Shown: one piece after another, positions 43,352 to 52,856 of the stretch
Layout of the letters: the number at the start of each line of letters is the position of its first letter
Numbering within the stretch: position 1 is the first letter of the stretch
Assembly (NCBI GenBank): GCA_050329935.1
Contig: JBHJOI010000105.1
Coordinates: 9,882 to 73,881 of the forward strand
DNA: 64,000 bases
Reading direction: 5' to 3'
Source of the DNA: CAYSFW01 sp050329935
Lineage (GTDB): Bacteria > Pseudomonadota > Gammaproteobacteria > UWMA-0217
The notes under the pieces: generated by a model
Databases searched by the model: none
Told to the model about the DNA's origin: nothing
What the model saw: only the letters and a program-made list of their open reading frames with translations
Translations under genes and position numbers: made by a program

Positions 43352-46300
43352 ATGAATAGTGCCCCGCACGGCCTCCTGAACACCCGACTGGACACCCTCG
43401 CCCGCGACCAACCTCGATGGGGGCGTTTATACGGTGCGAGCCTCGCCCTCGCGCTCGCGGAGCTGGCACGCACAGCGAAGCGGTTTGTGACGATCATCGC
43501 CCCCGACAGCCACACCGCCGAGCAATTGGCGCAGGAGATCCGGTTTTTTTCGCGCCAGGCGGCGGATCGGCTCTTCCATCTACCGGACTGGGAAACCCTG
43601 CCTTACGACTTGTTCTCGCCGCACGAGGACATCATTTCGGAGCGCCTGGAGATCCTCAACGCCCTGCCGGGGCAGACACGCGGCATTCTGATCCTGCCAG
43701 TCAACACACTGCTGCAGCGGCTCGCGCCTCAGTCCTACCTGCTCGGACACAGCTTTGCGCTCGAACCGGGCGAACGCCTCGACCTCGAACGCTTCCGCGC
43801 CCGTCTCGGCGCCGCCGGATATCGGACGGTGCAACAGGTGATGACCCACGGCGAGGTCGCCTACCGCGGCTCGCTGGTGGACGTATACCCGATGGGAAGC
43901 CGGGCACCGTACCGAATCGACCTGTTCGACGACGAAATCGAATCGATCCGTGGCTTTGATCCGGAGACCCAAGCCTCGCGGGAAAAGGTCAACGCGATCA
44001 GCCTGTTGCCAGCGCACGAGTTTCCGCTCGACGAGGCGGGCGTCAAGGCATTCCGCCGTCGTTACCGCGAGCGGTTCGAGGGCGACCCACAGAAAAGCCA
44101 GATCTATGCCAGCGTCTCCAACGCCGCGCCGGTTGGCGGCATCGAATACTACTTGCCGTTGTTCTTCGATCAGACCGCGACCCTGTTCGACTACCTGCCG
44201 CGGGACACCCTGTTGTGTCACTTCGACACGCTCGACAACGAGGTCGCGCAGTTTCACCAAGAAGTCGCGGGGCGCTATGAACAACGCCGCCACGACATCG
44301 TTCGCCCGATCCTGGCGCCGCACGAGATCTACCTGACGCCAGACGAACTTCAGCAACGGTTGGTCGGCTTGCAAACCCTGCAAGTCCAGCGTTTCGAACT
44401 GACCGACGTGCACGCCGGCGCGAACTTCGCCACCCAGGCCCTACCGGACCTGAGCCTGAAGCCTCGGCTCGACGCGCCGCTCGCGGCTTTCCAGGGCTTT
44501 CTCGCCGAACACCGCGGCCGTGTGCTGTTGACCGCCGATTCGACCGGACGCCGCGAGCATCTGCTCGACACCTTGCGGCCATTCGGTATCGTGCCCAAAC
44601 CCATCGCCGACTGGAACGGCTTCCTATCGAGCGACGCGCCGATCGGCATCGCGGTGGCGCTGATCGAAACGGGCGTGACGCTGGCGGCCGACGGCATCAG
44701 CATCGTGCCCGAGGGACAGTTGTTCGGCGAGCGTGCGGCGCAACAGCGCCGACGCCGCCGGCCAACTCGCGACGCCGACGCGATCGTGCGCAATCTCGCC
44801 GACCTCACGATCGGCGCGCCGGTGGTGCATGAGGACAACGGCGTCGGCCGGTATCTTGGCTTGCAGCGGGTTGAGGTCGGCGGGGTCGAGGCCGAGTTTC
44901 TGCTCATCGAATACGCGGGCGGCGATAAACTCTACGTACCGGTCGCTTCGCTGCACCTCGTCAGTCGCTACACCGGCGCCGATCCCGAACACGCGCCGTT
45001 GCATCGACTCGGCACGGATCAATGGCAAAAAGCGCGGCGCAAGGCCGCGCAAAAGGCGCGCGACGTCGCCGCCGAACTGCTTGAGATCCATGCCCGGCGC
45101 GCCGCGCGCAAGGGACACGCCTACGTCATCGAGGACGCGGAGTACCGCGCATTCGCCGCCACGTTCCCGTTCGAGGAAACCGAGGACCAACAGAACACGA
45201 TCGACGCCGTGCTTGCCGACCTCGCCGCCGACCGCCCCACCGACCGCGTGGTGTGCGGCGATGTCGGCTTCGGCAAAACCGAGGTCGCGATGCGGGCCGC
45301 GTTCGTGGTCGCCAACGGTGGCCGGCAGGTCGTCGTGCTGGTGCCCACCACCCTGCTCGCACAGCAACACGCCCAGAATTTCGCCGACCGCTTCGCCGAC
45401 TGGCCGCTACGGATCGAATCGTTGTCGCGTTTTCGCACCGCGAAGGAACAGAAGCAGGTGCTGGACGCACTCGCCCACGGCACGGTCGACATCGTCATCG
45501 GCACCCATCGCCTGCTCCAGGGCGACGTCAAGTTCAAGAATCTTGGGCTCGTCATCGTCGATGAGGAACACCGCTTCGGCGTGCGGGACAAGGAGCGCCT
45601 GAAAGCGCTGCGCGCCGAGGTCGACCTGCTCACCCTCACCGCGACACCCATTCCGCGCACGCTGAACATGTCGCTGGCGGGCCTGCGCGACCTCTCGATC
45701 ATCGCGACACCGCCGGTACAACGCCACGCGATCAAGACCTTCGTCGCAGAATGGGACAAGACCCTGGTCAGCGAGGCGTGTCTGCGCGAGATCCGACGCG
45801 GTGGCCAGGTGTACTACCTACACAACGAGGTCAAGACGATCGAGAAGCGCGCGCGCGAACTGGCCGAGATCGTGCCCGAGGCCAATATTCGCTTCGCTCA
45901 CGGCCAAATGCGCGAAACCGAACTCGAACACGTGATGCTCGATTTTTATCACCAGCGCTTCAACATCCTGGTTTCGACCACAATCATCGAAAGCGGCATC
46001 GACGTCCCCTCGGCCAACACGATTATCATCGATCGCGCCGATAAATTTGGCTTGTCACAGCTACATCAGCTACGGGGCCGCGTTGGCCGCTCGCACCATC
46101 GCGCCTACGCCTACCTGCTGGTGCCGGAGCGGCAGGCGATGACCGCCGACGCGGTCAAACGACTGGAGGCGATCGAGTCCCTGGAGGATCTTGGCGTCGG
46201 CTTCACCCTGGCCACGCACGACCTCGAGATCCGTGGCGCGGGCGAGTTGCTCGGCGAAGAACAAAGCGGACAGATTCAGGAAATCGGTTTCAACCTCTAC

Positions 46301-46831
46301 AACGAATTATTGCAGCGCGCCGTCAAGGCATTGAAATCCGGACAGTTGCCTGAATCGCTCGACGCGCCAAGCGCGCGCACCGAAGTCGACCTTGGAGTAC
46401 CCGCCCTGCTGCCGGAGGACTATGTAAACGACGTTCACACGCGACTGATCCTGTACAAACGCATCGCCGCGGCTCAGACGGAAAGTGAACTGCGCGAGCT
46501 GCAAGTCGAGTTGATCGACCGCTTTGGCCTACTTCCAGACGCCGCGAAAAACCTGTTCACGGTCACCCACCTCAAGCTCAAGGCTGCTCCGCTCGGGATT
46601 CGCAAGATCGACGTCGGTGCCGTATCCGGGCGGGTATTGTTCGATGCCGAGCCCAAGATCGACGTCGCGCGCTTGATCGGCCTGATCCAGAAGTCGCCCA
46701 GGATCTACAAACTCGAGGGGCAGGAAAAGCTCAAGTTCATGCTCGATGACCAGGCGGCGAGCGATCGCGTGGGCTGGATCGAACGCCTGCTGGAAACCCT
46801 TGCGCCGACGACGCCCGCGCCGAAGCGCTAA
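43352..46831 (+). CDS. mfd: Transcription-repair coupling factor
   Basis: The 1159-residue protein has the UvrB-homology region (about 1-330), the RNA-polymerase-binding CarD-like domain (about 490-570, with IGAPVVHEDNGVGRYLGL), and a RecG-type translocase with CGDVGFGKTEVAMRAAFVVA, VDEEHRFGVRDKERLK and the GRVGRS motif. It removes stalled RNA polymerase from lesions and recruits UvrA. The ATG at 43352 is favoured; earlier in-frame codons to 43241 give no family sequence. Confidence 0.95.
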   Translation: MNSAPHGLLNTRLDTLARDQPRWGRLYGASLALALAELARTAKRFVTIIAPDSHTAEQLAQEIRFFSRQAADRLFHLPDWETLPYDLFSPHEDIISERLEILNALPGQTRGILILPVNTLLQRLAPQSYLLGHSFALEPGERLDLERFRARLGAAGYRTVQQVMTHGEVAYRGSLVDVYPMGSRAPYRIDLFDDEIESIRGFDPETQASREKVNAISLLPAHEFPLDEAGVKAFRRRYRERFEGDPQKSQIYASVSNAAPVGGIEYYLPLFFDQTATLFDYLPRDTLLCHFDTLDNEVAQFHQEVAGRYEQRRHDIVRPILAPHEIYLTPDELQQRLVGLQTLQVQRFELTDVHAGANFATQALPDLSLKPRLDAPLAAFQGFLAEHRGRVLLTADSTGRREHLLDTLRPFGIVPKPIADWNGFLSSDAPIGIAVALIETGVTLAADGISIVPEGQLFGERAAQQRRRRRPTRDADAIVRNLADLTIGAPVVHEDNGVGRYLGLQRVEVGGVEAEFLLIEYAGGDKLYVPVASLHLVSRYTGADPEHAPLHRLGTDQWQKARRKAAQKARDVAAELLEIHARRAARKGHAYVIEDAEYRAFAATFPFEETEDQQNTIDAVLADLAADRPTDRVVCGDVGFGKTEVAMRAAFVVANGGRQVVVLVPTTLLAQQHAQNFADRFADWPLRIESLSRFRTAKEQKQVLDALAHGTVDIVIGTHRLLQGDVKFKNLGLVIVDEEHRFGVRDKERLKALRAEVDLLTLTATPIPRTLNMSLAGLRDLSIIATPPVQRHAIKTFVAEWDKTLVSEACLREIRRGGQVYYLHNEVKTIEKRARELAEIVPEANIRFAHGQMRETELEHVMLDFYHQRFNILVSTTIIESGIDVPSANTIIIDRADKFGLSQLHQLRGRVGRSHHRAYAYLLVPERQAMTADAVKRLEAIESLEDLGVGFTLATHDLEIRGAGELLGEEQSGQIQEIGFNLYNELLQRAVKALKSGQLPESLDAPSARTEVDLGVPALLPEDYVNDVHTRLILYKRIAAAQTESELRELQVELIDRFGLLPDAAKNLFTVTHLKLKAAPLGIRKIDVGAVSGRVLFDAEPKIDVARLIGLIQKSPRIYKLEGQEKLKFMLDDQAASDRVGWIERLLETLAPTTPAPKR

Positions 46832-47664
46832 TCCCCAGCCTCGCAAGCGGCGCCGAGTGCCTTCAGGCGCGCCGCGAACGCGTCGCGATAGGTCATCGAC
46901 AAATGAACGTCGTTATGCCCAACGCCGGGCAAGCGCAACAACTCCGCGTCCGGGCGGAGGCCGACCAGACGCTCCGCGTGCTCCAGCGGAATGATCTCGT
47001 CCGCCTCACCATGCACCACGAAAACCGGCATGCGTACCTCCGGAAGCCAGTTTTCGGTCGGCATCGGATAACGCAATAGTCGTGTCGGAATCCACGGAAA
47101 ATACTCGCCCGCCAGCTCGCGCAAACTCGTGTAGGGCGAGACCAGCATCAGCAGCTCGGCCTCCACCTCCCGCGCAAGGCGGGTCGCAAGCCCGGTGCCG
47201 AGCGAGCGCCCGTAGAGCACGATCGGAACACTGGGGTATTGCGGTGCCAGGTGCAGCCACGCGGCGCGCACATCGGCATGCAACTGATCCTCGCTTTCGA
47301 TCCGTCCCGTGCTCTTGCCGTAGCCGCGATAGTCGAGCATGAACAGATCCCACTCGAGGCCGCGGTAAAAATCGACACCGGTGAACCAGTTATCCAGACT
47401 GCCGGCGTTACCATGGAGAAAGAACACCACGCCGCGCGGCGCATCGTTACGCAAATGCAACGCGCTGAGTACCGCACCGTCGACGGGAAGCATCACCTCC
47501 TCCACGCTCGCGAGATCGAACCGATGCTCGGGTGGCAGCCGTGTCGGAAAAAATAGAAATGACTCCTGGCTCACCCACATCCAACCCAGCGCAAGTCCGT
47601 AAGGCAGTGACAGGATCAACGCCAGCAGCGTGAGTCGAATCCGACGTGAAACAAGGCGCGACAT
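46828..47664 (-). CDS. Membrane-anchored alpha/beta hydrolase (Bem46/ABHD13-like)
   Basis: The 278-residue protein has an N-terminal signal anchor (about 10-30) and an alpha/beta hydrolase domain. The nucleophile is Ser154 in GRSLGTG, with Asp222 (HGEADEIIP) and His250 (PGVGHNDVH) completing the triad; FFLHGNAGS supplies the oxyanion hole. Substrate unknown. Its stop overlaps the mfd stop on the opposite strand by four bases. Confidence 0.85.
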   Translation of the reverse strand: MSRLVSRRIRLTLLALILSLPYGLALGWMWVSQESFLFFPTRLPPEHRFDLASVEEVMLPVDGAVLSALHLRNDAPRGVVFFLHGNAGSLDNWFTGVDFYRGLEWDLFMLDYRGYGKSTGRIESEDQLHADVRAAWLHLAPQYPSVPIVLYGRSLGTGLATRLAREVEAELLMLVSPYTSLRELAGEYFPWIPTRLLRYPMPTENWLPEVRMPVFVVHGEADEIIPLEHAERLVGLRPDAELLRLPGVGHNDVHLSMTYRDAFAARLKALGAACEAGD

Positions 47665-48026
47665 GGGTGGGTGACTGAAAGTTAAATTTGAGAAAACGAG
47701 TTCGCGGTAAGCTTCGCCGCTTCAGAGTGAGTAGGCCGCATGCCCAATCGCGATCGCGCCGCTCCCTCCAACCGGGGCCTTTCGCGATACTTAAGTGTAG
47801 ACGCTCGCGGACCCGGCACCTCGGCGACGGCCATGAATGCGGCGGTGATTGCGCCTCCTCCGGCTATTGCCGCGGGCACGATCGCTGTTTGGCGCCTGTT
47901 TTCCAAGCTCGCCTTGACCCAGATCATGCCATTTACGTGATTCAGGTTTGGATAATGCGACGTTAAGCGTAAAATCCCCCGCAATTTTGTAGGAATTGCC
48001 GACTCTTAACCAACCGGAGACACTTC
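47665..48026. other. Intergenic, divergent promoters of hydrolase and hppA
   Basis: This gap should hold promoters for both flanking genes. A small inverted repeat (GCAATT at 47981-47986 and AATTGC at 47994-47999) lies 28 bp before the hppA start and could be a regulatory or mRNA structure. Short open frames here show no family resemblance. Confidence 0.4.
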
Positions 48027-50042
48027 ATGACGTTAGGTTTGCTGTTCGCGCTCTTATGCGCATTGGGGGCCATCGCGTATGGCGCCTGGTCAGTTCGCTG
48101 GCTACTCGCCAAGCCGGAAGGCAACGCCGAGATGCGCAGCATCAGCCTTGCCATCCAGGAGGGCGCGGCCGCCTACATGAAGCGCCAGTACACGACCATC
48201 ATGCTGGTCGGCGCGGTGCTCTACCTGATCATCCTGTTCGGCCTGAATCCGGCGACCGCCTTCGGCTTCGCGGTTGGCGCGGCGCTCTCGGCCCTGGCCG
48301 GTTATGTCGGGATGTATGTCTCGGTACGCTCCAACGTGCGAACCGCGCAGGCAGCCTACGACGGCATGGACGCGGCATTCCAGGTTGCATTTCGCGGCGG
48401 CGCGGTGACCGGCATGCTGGTGGCGGGTCTCGGTCTTATTGGTGTCGCGCTATATTACAGTCTGTTGCTGATGTTCGGCGTACAGGATCCGATCCAGCCG
48501 TTGCTTGGCCTTGCATTCGGCGGCTCGTTGATCTCGATTTTCGCCCGTCTTGGCGGTGGAATTTTCACCAAAGGCGCCGACGTCGGCGCGGACCTGGTCG
48601 GCAAAGTCGAAGCCGGCATTCCCGAGGACGACCCCCGCAACCCGGCGGTCATCGCCGACAACGTCGGCGACAACGTGGGCGACTGCGCCGGCATGGCGGC
48701 CGACCTGTTCGAGACCTATGCGGTGACCATCATCGCCACGATGCTGCTGGGCGCGCTGATGATCGGCGCCAATTCGACTGCCGTTATCTATCCGCTGGTC
48801 CTCGGCGGCGCCTCCATCCTTGCGTCGATCGCGGCCACCTTCTTCGTCAAGATCCAACCCGGCAAGAAAATCATGAGCGCGCTTTATCGCGGCGTGGTCG
48901 TTTCCGGTGGACTGGCGGCGATTGCGTTCCTGCCAATCACCCGCATGCTGCTTGGCGATAGCGTGGTGATCGAAGGCACGACCTATTCCTGGCTCTCGAT
49001 CTACGGCGCGGCGCTGGTTGGCCTGGCACTCACCGCGGCGATGGTCATGATCACCGAGTACTACACGGCAACCGAGTACAAACCGGTGCGCCATATCGCC
49101 GAGGCCTCGCTGACTGGACACGCGACCAACATCATCGCCGGCATCGGCATTTCGATGAAGTCCACCGCGGCACCGGTACTCGCCGTCTGTCTATCGATCT
49201 GGGCCTCGTATGAAATGGGCGGGCTCTACGGCATCGCGGTCGCCGCGACCGCGATGCTGTCGATGACCGGCATGATCGTCGCGCTCGACGCCTATGGCCC
49301 GATCACGGACAACGCGGGCGGCATCGCCGAGATGGCTGACCTGCCTCCGGAAATCCGCAACATCACCGACCCGCTCGACGCCGTCGGCAACACCACCAAG
49401 GCCGTCACCAAGGGCTACGCGATCGGGTCGGCCGGACTAGCGGCGCTGGTTCTGTTCGCTGACTACTCGCACCACTTCGACAGCACGGTGAACTTCTCGC
49501 TGTCCAACCACATGATCATCATCGGCCTGTTCATCGGCGGCATGATTCCATTCCTGTTTGGCGCGATGGCGATGGAAGCGGTCGGGCGCGCGGCAGGTGG
49601 CATCGTCAACGAGGTGCGACGCCAGTTCCGCGAAATTCCCGGCATCATGGACCGCACCGCGAAGCCTGACTATTCGCGCGCGGTCGACATGCTCACCAAG
49701 TCGGCCATCCGCGAGATGATCGTACCGTCCCTGTTGCCGGTGCTGATCCCGATCCTGGTCGGCGTGTTCCTTGGCAAGGAAGCGCTCGGCGGCCTGCTGA
49801 TCGGCACCATCGTCACCGGCTTGTTCGTCGCGATCTCGATGACGACCGGCGGCGGCGCCTGGGATAACGCCAAGAAGTACATCGAGGACGGCCATCACGG
49901 CGGCAAGGGCTCCGACGCCCACAAGGCTGCGGTCACCGGCGACACCGTGGGCGACCCCTACAAGGACACCGCCGGCCCCGCGATCAACCCATTGATCAAG
50001 ATCATCAACATCGTCGCGCTGTTGCTGGTTCCGCTACTGTAG
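48027..50042 (+). CDS. hppA: Proton-pumping membrane pyrophosphatase, K+-independent type
   Basis: The 671-residue protein has about 16 membrane segments and couples pyrophosphate hydrolysis to proton export. The active-site motifs are EDDPRNPAVIADNVGDNVGD and, near the C-terminus, GDTVGDPYKDTAGPAINP. The motif GNTTKAVTKGYA has Lys where K+-dependent enzymes have Ala, which marks the K+-independent subclass. A CCGGAG ribosome binding site precedes the ATG. It may recover energy from pyrophosphate, useful if sulfur oxidation or biosynthesis releases much of it. Confidence 0.94.
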   Translation: MTLGLLFALLCALGAIAYGAWSVRWLLAKPEGNAEMRSISLAIQEGAAAYMKRQYTTIMLVGAVLYLIILFGLNPATAFGFAVGAALSALAGYVGMYVSVRSNVRTAQAAYDGMDAAFQVAFRGGAVTGMLVAGLGLIGVALYYSLLLMFGVQDPIQPLLGLAFGGSLISIFARLGGGIFTKGADVGADLVGKVEAGIPEDDPRNPAVIADNVGDNVGDCAGMAADLFETYAVTIIATMLLGALMIGANSTAVIYPLVLGGASILASIAATFFVKIQPGKKIMSALYRGVVVSGGLAAIAFLPITRMLLGDSVVIEGTTYSWLSIYGAALVGLALTAAMVMITEYYTATEYKPVRHIAEASLTGHATNIIAGIGISMKSTAAPVLAVCLSIWASYEMGGLYGIAVAATAMLSMTGMIVALDAYGPITDNAGGIAEMADLPPEIRNITDPLDAVGNTTKAVTKGYAIGSAGLAALVLFADYSHHFDSTVNFSLSNHMIIIGLFIGGMIPFLFGAMAMEAVGRAAGGIVNEVRRQFREIPGIMDRTAKPDYSRAVDMLTKSAIREMIVPSLLPVLIPILVGVFLGKEALGGLLIGTIVTGLFVAISMTTGGGAWDNAKKYIEDGHHGGKGSDAHKAAVTGDTVGDPYKDTAGPAINPLIKIINIVALLLVPLL

Positions 50043-50055
50043 GCATTCACGCCGC

Positions 50056-50087
50056 CCGCGCCGGCCGCCCTCGTGGCGCCGGCGCGG
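50056..50087 (+). terminator. GC-rich stem-loop after hppA
   Basis: CCGCGCCGGC and GCCGGCGCGG form a perfect 10-bp stem with a 12-base loop, 13 bp after the hppA stop. No T-run follows, so it may terminate inefficiently or protect the 3' end. Confidence 0.5.
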
Positions 50088-50376
50088 CATTGATTAATCA
50101 GCCGCCACGGCGCGACAGGTCAGGGATCGGGACACTTCCGAAGCTGACCGGTAGGACGGCCGAGGCTATTCAGGCAAAACTTGAGTCGTACAAAGCCAAG
50201 AGGACGCCGGTCGGTTTGCGGTCGGCGTTGTTGTATGAGATCGCGGGTGCGCTGAGTGAGACCAGGATCAGCACCTTGACCACGCACATCGCGTCATTTC
50301 AAGGCTTAAAGGTCGATTGAAACCCCGGCAGGGGAAAATTCTGCTTTACGCGGCAAGTCCGCGCCTTCACAACGAT

Positions 50377-50401
50377 CGAGGCGGGTTTGTCACCCGCCTC
50401 G
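50377..50401. terminator. Strong hairpin near the 3' end of the cytochrome gene
   Basis: CGAGGCGGGT and ACCCGCCTCG form a perfect 10-bp stem with a 5-base loop, 24 bp beyond the stop of the minus-strand cytochrome gene. Neither side has a real T-run. Its place between converging genes supports a termination role for one or both. Confidence 0.55.
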
Positions 50402-50425
50402 AAATAACCACGGAAACTTGGTTTC

Positions 50426-50734
50426 CTACTGCGACATCAACCACTTGGCGATCGCGGCCGCGTCCTCGTCGGGCACGTTGGCTTGTGGCGGCATCGGGAT
50501 CTTGCCGTACTTACCCTTCACGCCCTTCTTGATCGCTTGCGCGAGCACGGTTTCCGCATCGGCGGTAGCCTTGTTCGCGGCGGCGATTTCCTTCCAGCTT
50601 GGGCCGACCATTTTCTTGTCGGCGGTATGGCAGGTGTTGCACTTGTGCTTGGTCGCCAATTCGGCGCTTGCATTTGCGGCACCAGCGAATGCCAGCAGCG
50701 CGGCGACGGAAATGACGGTAGCGATTTTTTTCAT
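50426..50734 (-). CDS. Small periplasmic c-type cytochrome (c551/c552 type)
   Basis: The 102-residue precursor has a signal peptide (about 1-22, ending GAANA). Haem attaches at Cys32-Asn-Thr-Cys35-His36, and Met81 in KIPMPP is the expected sixth ligand, giving a class I cytochrome of about 80 residues. It could shuttle electrons from periplasmic sulfur oxidation to an oxidase, but nothing in the context shows the partner. The ATG at 50734 starts MKKIATVISV and is preceded by GGAAACA; a longer frame has no signal peptide. Confidence 0.9.
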   Translation of the reverse strand: MKKIATVISVAALLAFAGAANASAELATKHKCNTCHTADKKMVGPSWKEIAAANKATADAETVLAQAIKKGVKGKYGKIPMPPQANVPDEDAAAIAKWLMSQ

Positions 50735-50866
50735 CGAGTGTTTCCTTTGGTTGGATTTTACGGGAATCGTGAACGACTCAGGTTTCAAAGATAGACGTTG
50801 CGTGTCGGGGTCGTACATGACTTAAATCAACGAATTTGCCCGATGACGCGGGACGAAACCCGGGCG

Positions 50867-51772
50867 TCACTGGTGATAATCGGGCGTCGCCAAGCTGTTG
50901 CCGGCGGTCAGACCAGCCTCCAACGCGGCGCAACCAGACCCCAGTCGTAGCCCCAGGTCGCCCTCCACCGGTAACCCCTCCCGCGCGGCCAAACTGCATT
51001 GCAGATCGATCACTTGCGACAGCAGCTGAAGCGGACGATTGCCGCGGTAAGTATCGCGCATCTGGTGGGCCAGCTCGGCGTAGCGACACATCTCGGTTTC
51101 CGACAATTGCGCATCCATCAATAACAAACGCGCGGCTTCGGGCGCGAATACCGTGGCATTCTGCACCGCGCGCTCGAGGTAGCTTACGCCGAGATACCGA
51201 TCCCCGGCAAAATTAACCAGCTTCAGCGCGAGTTTCTGGTCTTCCGGTACGGACCCCGCTACTACCTCAAACATGCCGAGGAGGACATAGGCGTCACCGA
51301 GATCGGGCCGTGCGGCGATCAAGGACTCGAGCGTCTCACGACCCGCGCTCGCGGCGCCATAGGCGCGAATCGACTGCGACTGCGCGGCGTGAATCAGCGA
51401 CTTGTACGCCTGAGCTAGACCCAGCGCCAATGCCTGGTCGGCGTTATTCAGATCGCCCCCTTCGTGGCGCGCGATAATTCGTTCGAATATTGCCAGGGCC
51501 TTGTCCCAGAATGGCTGGCGATCGAGCCGGTCATCCACGTAGGGCTTTGCCATCTCGGTCAAGGCACGAAACACATCGAGCAACGGTTGCTCGGGCTCAC
51601 GCGCCGCCCAGTCTTGAGTCAGGCTTTGTGCCCGACCGATATCAAGATTGATGATGCTATCGACCACCGCACGCCCGGGATGAACGTTGGCGCAAGCTTG
51701 GGCATGCGCCGGACTGGCCGCGAATACCACAGCCAGCGCTCCGCAGGTAATCAATCGTTGCACATACTTCAT
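50867..51772 (-). CDS. Secreted helical-repeat (TPR-like) protein, function unknown
   Basis: The 301-residue protein has a signal peptide (about 1-25, ending SPAHAQA) and a helical repeat architecture with alternating Ala/Leu-rich helices, for example LTEMAKPYVDDRLDRQPFWD and DAYVLLGMFEVVAG. The cysteines at the N-terminus (QACANVH) and in the C-terminal part may form disulfides. I do not recognise a named family. The ATG at 51772 gives a proper signal peptide; the frame is open further to 51874. It probably acts as a periplasmic scaffold. Confidence 0.65.
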   Translation of the reverse strand: MKYVQRLITCGALAVVFAASPAHAQACANVHPGRAVVDSIINLDIGRAQSLTQDWAAREPEQPLLDVFRALTEMAKPYVDDRLDRQPFWDKALAIFERIIARHEGGDLNNADQALALGLAQAYKSLIHAAQSQSIRAYGAASAGRETLESLIAARPDLGDAYVLLGMFEVVAGSVPEDQKLALKLVNFAGDRYLGVSYLERAVQNATVFAPEAARLLLMDAQLSETEMCRYAELAHQMRDTYRGNRPLQLLSQVIDLQCSLAAREGLPVEGDLGLRLGSGCAALEAGLTAGNSLATPDYHQ

Positions 51773-51877
51773 GCGTATAACCCCCCACGCAGAACCTCTC
51801 TCGGAGAGTTTAGCAAGCCGAACGGTGGTTTTCTGGTGATAAGCGCGGTTGACACAAGCGTTTACCGATTCCACCGC

Positions 51878-52711
51878 CTATTCGTGGCGCTCCAGGTAAC
51901 GCTCGACGGCGTCGGCCACGCTGATCTCCCCGGCCTTGATCGGTGTCAGATAGCGCCACATCATTGGCCCCACATGCATCCTCGCATCCCGCAGTTCACG
52001 AAATATCACCCGCGCGATTGGACCACATGCATCAAGAAATCCGCTCTCGACGAAATCGCGGCTGGCTTGCGCGCGATCAAACGCGACCCGGACGATCTCC
52101 GCTGACCACTCACCCCGAGCGTAGGTGCAACGACCATACGCGGCGCGCGGATCACCATCGAGGGGCTGTCCAACCGAGCCGGTATTAACCACCCAGTTAC
52201 CCTGAAATCGCCGCAGCAGGGGGCGATGCGTATGCGATCCAACAAACAGATCGCACGGATCGCCGAGTTTCGCGACCAGCTCGGCGTCGCTCGTCTCGGG
52301 CCTGATGCCGTCGCGGTTGCCGAGCCGAGAACCGTGCGTCACATGAACCGAGGCACCGCCGTCGAGACCCGTGAGATCGAGGTGGCCCCGCCAACCGCGC
52401 AGACCTTCGACCTCATCGCCCAGTTGGCTGGCCGTCCAGGTCGCGAACGTGCTCAGCGCGTAGGTCGGTGATTCCGGGTCTGGCGGATCGTCGACGCAAC
52501 CGATCACGAACGTCTCATGATTGCCGCTCAGAAGGTAGGCCGCGGGAAAGCCTAGTCGAATCATTTGCAGGCAACGCAGGCTGTAGGGTCCGCGGCTGAC
52601 CAGGTCGCCATTGACGATCACCGCGTCAGGCCGCCACGTACCAATGTCGTCAAGCACCGCCGCGAGCGCGGGGACATTGCCGTGGACGTCGGATAGGACT
52701 GCGATCTTCAT
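51878..52711 (-). CDS. Calcineurin-like metallophosphoesterase
   Basis: The 277-residue protein has the motif set of the family: SDVHGNVPALAAVL at the N-terminus, VNGDLVSRGP, LLSGNHETF and VGSHTHRP. These residues hold two metal ions. The resemblance is to the YfcE/MJ0936-like phosphodiesterase group; the natural substrate is unknown. The ATG at 52711 (MKIAVLSDVHGN) is chosen over the longer frame to 52810. It is about 100 bp upstream of the TPR-like gene in the same direction. Confidence 0.85.
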   Translation of the reverse strand: MKIAVLSDVHGNVPALAAVLDDIGTWRPDAVIVNGDLVSRGPYSLRCLQMIRLGFPAAYLLSGNHETFVIGCVDDPPDPESPTYALSTFATWTASQLGDEVEGLRGWRGHLDLTGLDGGASVHVTHGSRLGNRDGIRPETSDAELVAKLGDPCDLFVGSHTHRPLLRRFQGNWVVNTGSVGQPLDGDPRAAYGRCTYARGEWSAEIVRVAFDRAQASRDFVESGFLDACGPIARVIFRELRDARMHVGPMMWRYLTPIKAGEISVADAVERYLERHE

Positions 52712-52856
52712 GGCGGCGCGTCGATTGGAAGGGGCTTCCCGACATGGCGGCTGTCGCCAAGTCGGGATTCGGCCACCAAAGTAGTCGTCCCCCAGCGGTC
52801 GAACCAACATCCCGCGCCGCCGTTGGGGCTATTGCCCCGCGCCACGGGATGCTCAC

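Larger units (their letters stand above)
50043..50425. other. Intergenic between convergent hppA and cytochrome gene
   Basis: The gap contains two strong hairpins (50056-50087 and 50377-50401). A 76-codon frame at 50090-50320 starts with TTG, has no ribosome binding site and no family resemblance; I do not call it a gene. Confidence 0.5.

Noticed and set aside
50090..50320. 76-codon frame after hppA
   Set aside because: TTG start, no ribosome binding site, no family resemblance, and it begins inside the sequence just after the hppA hairpin.
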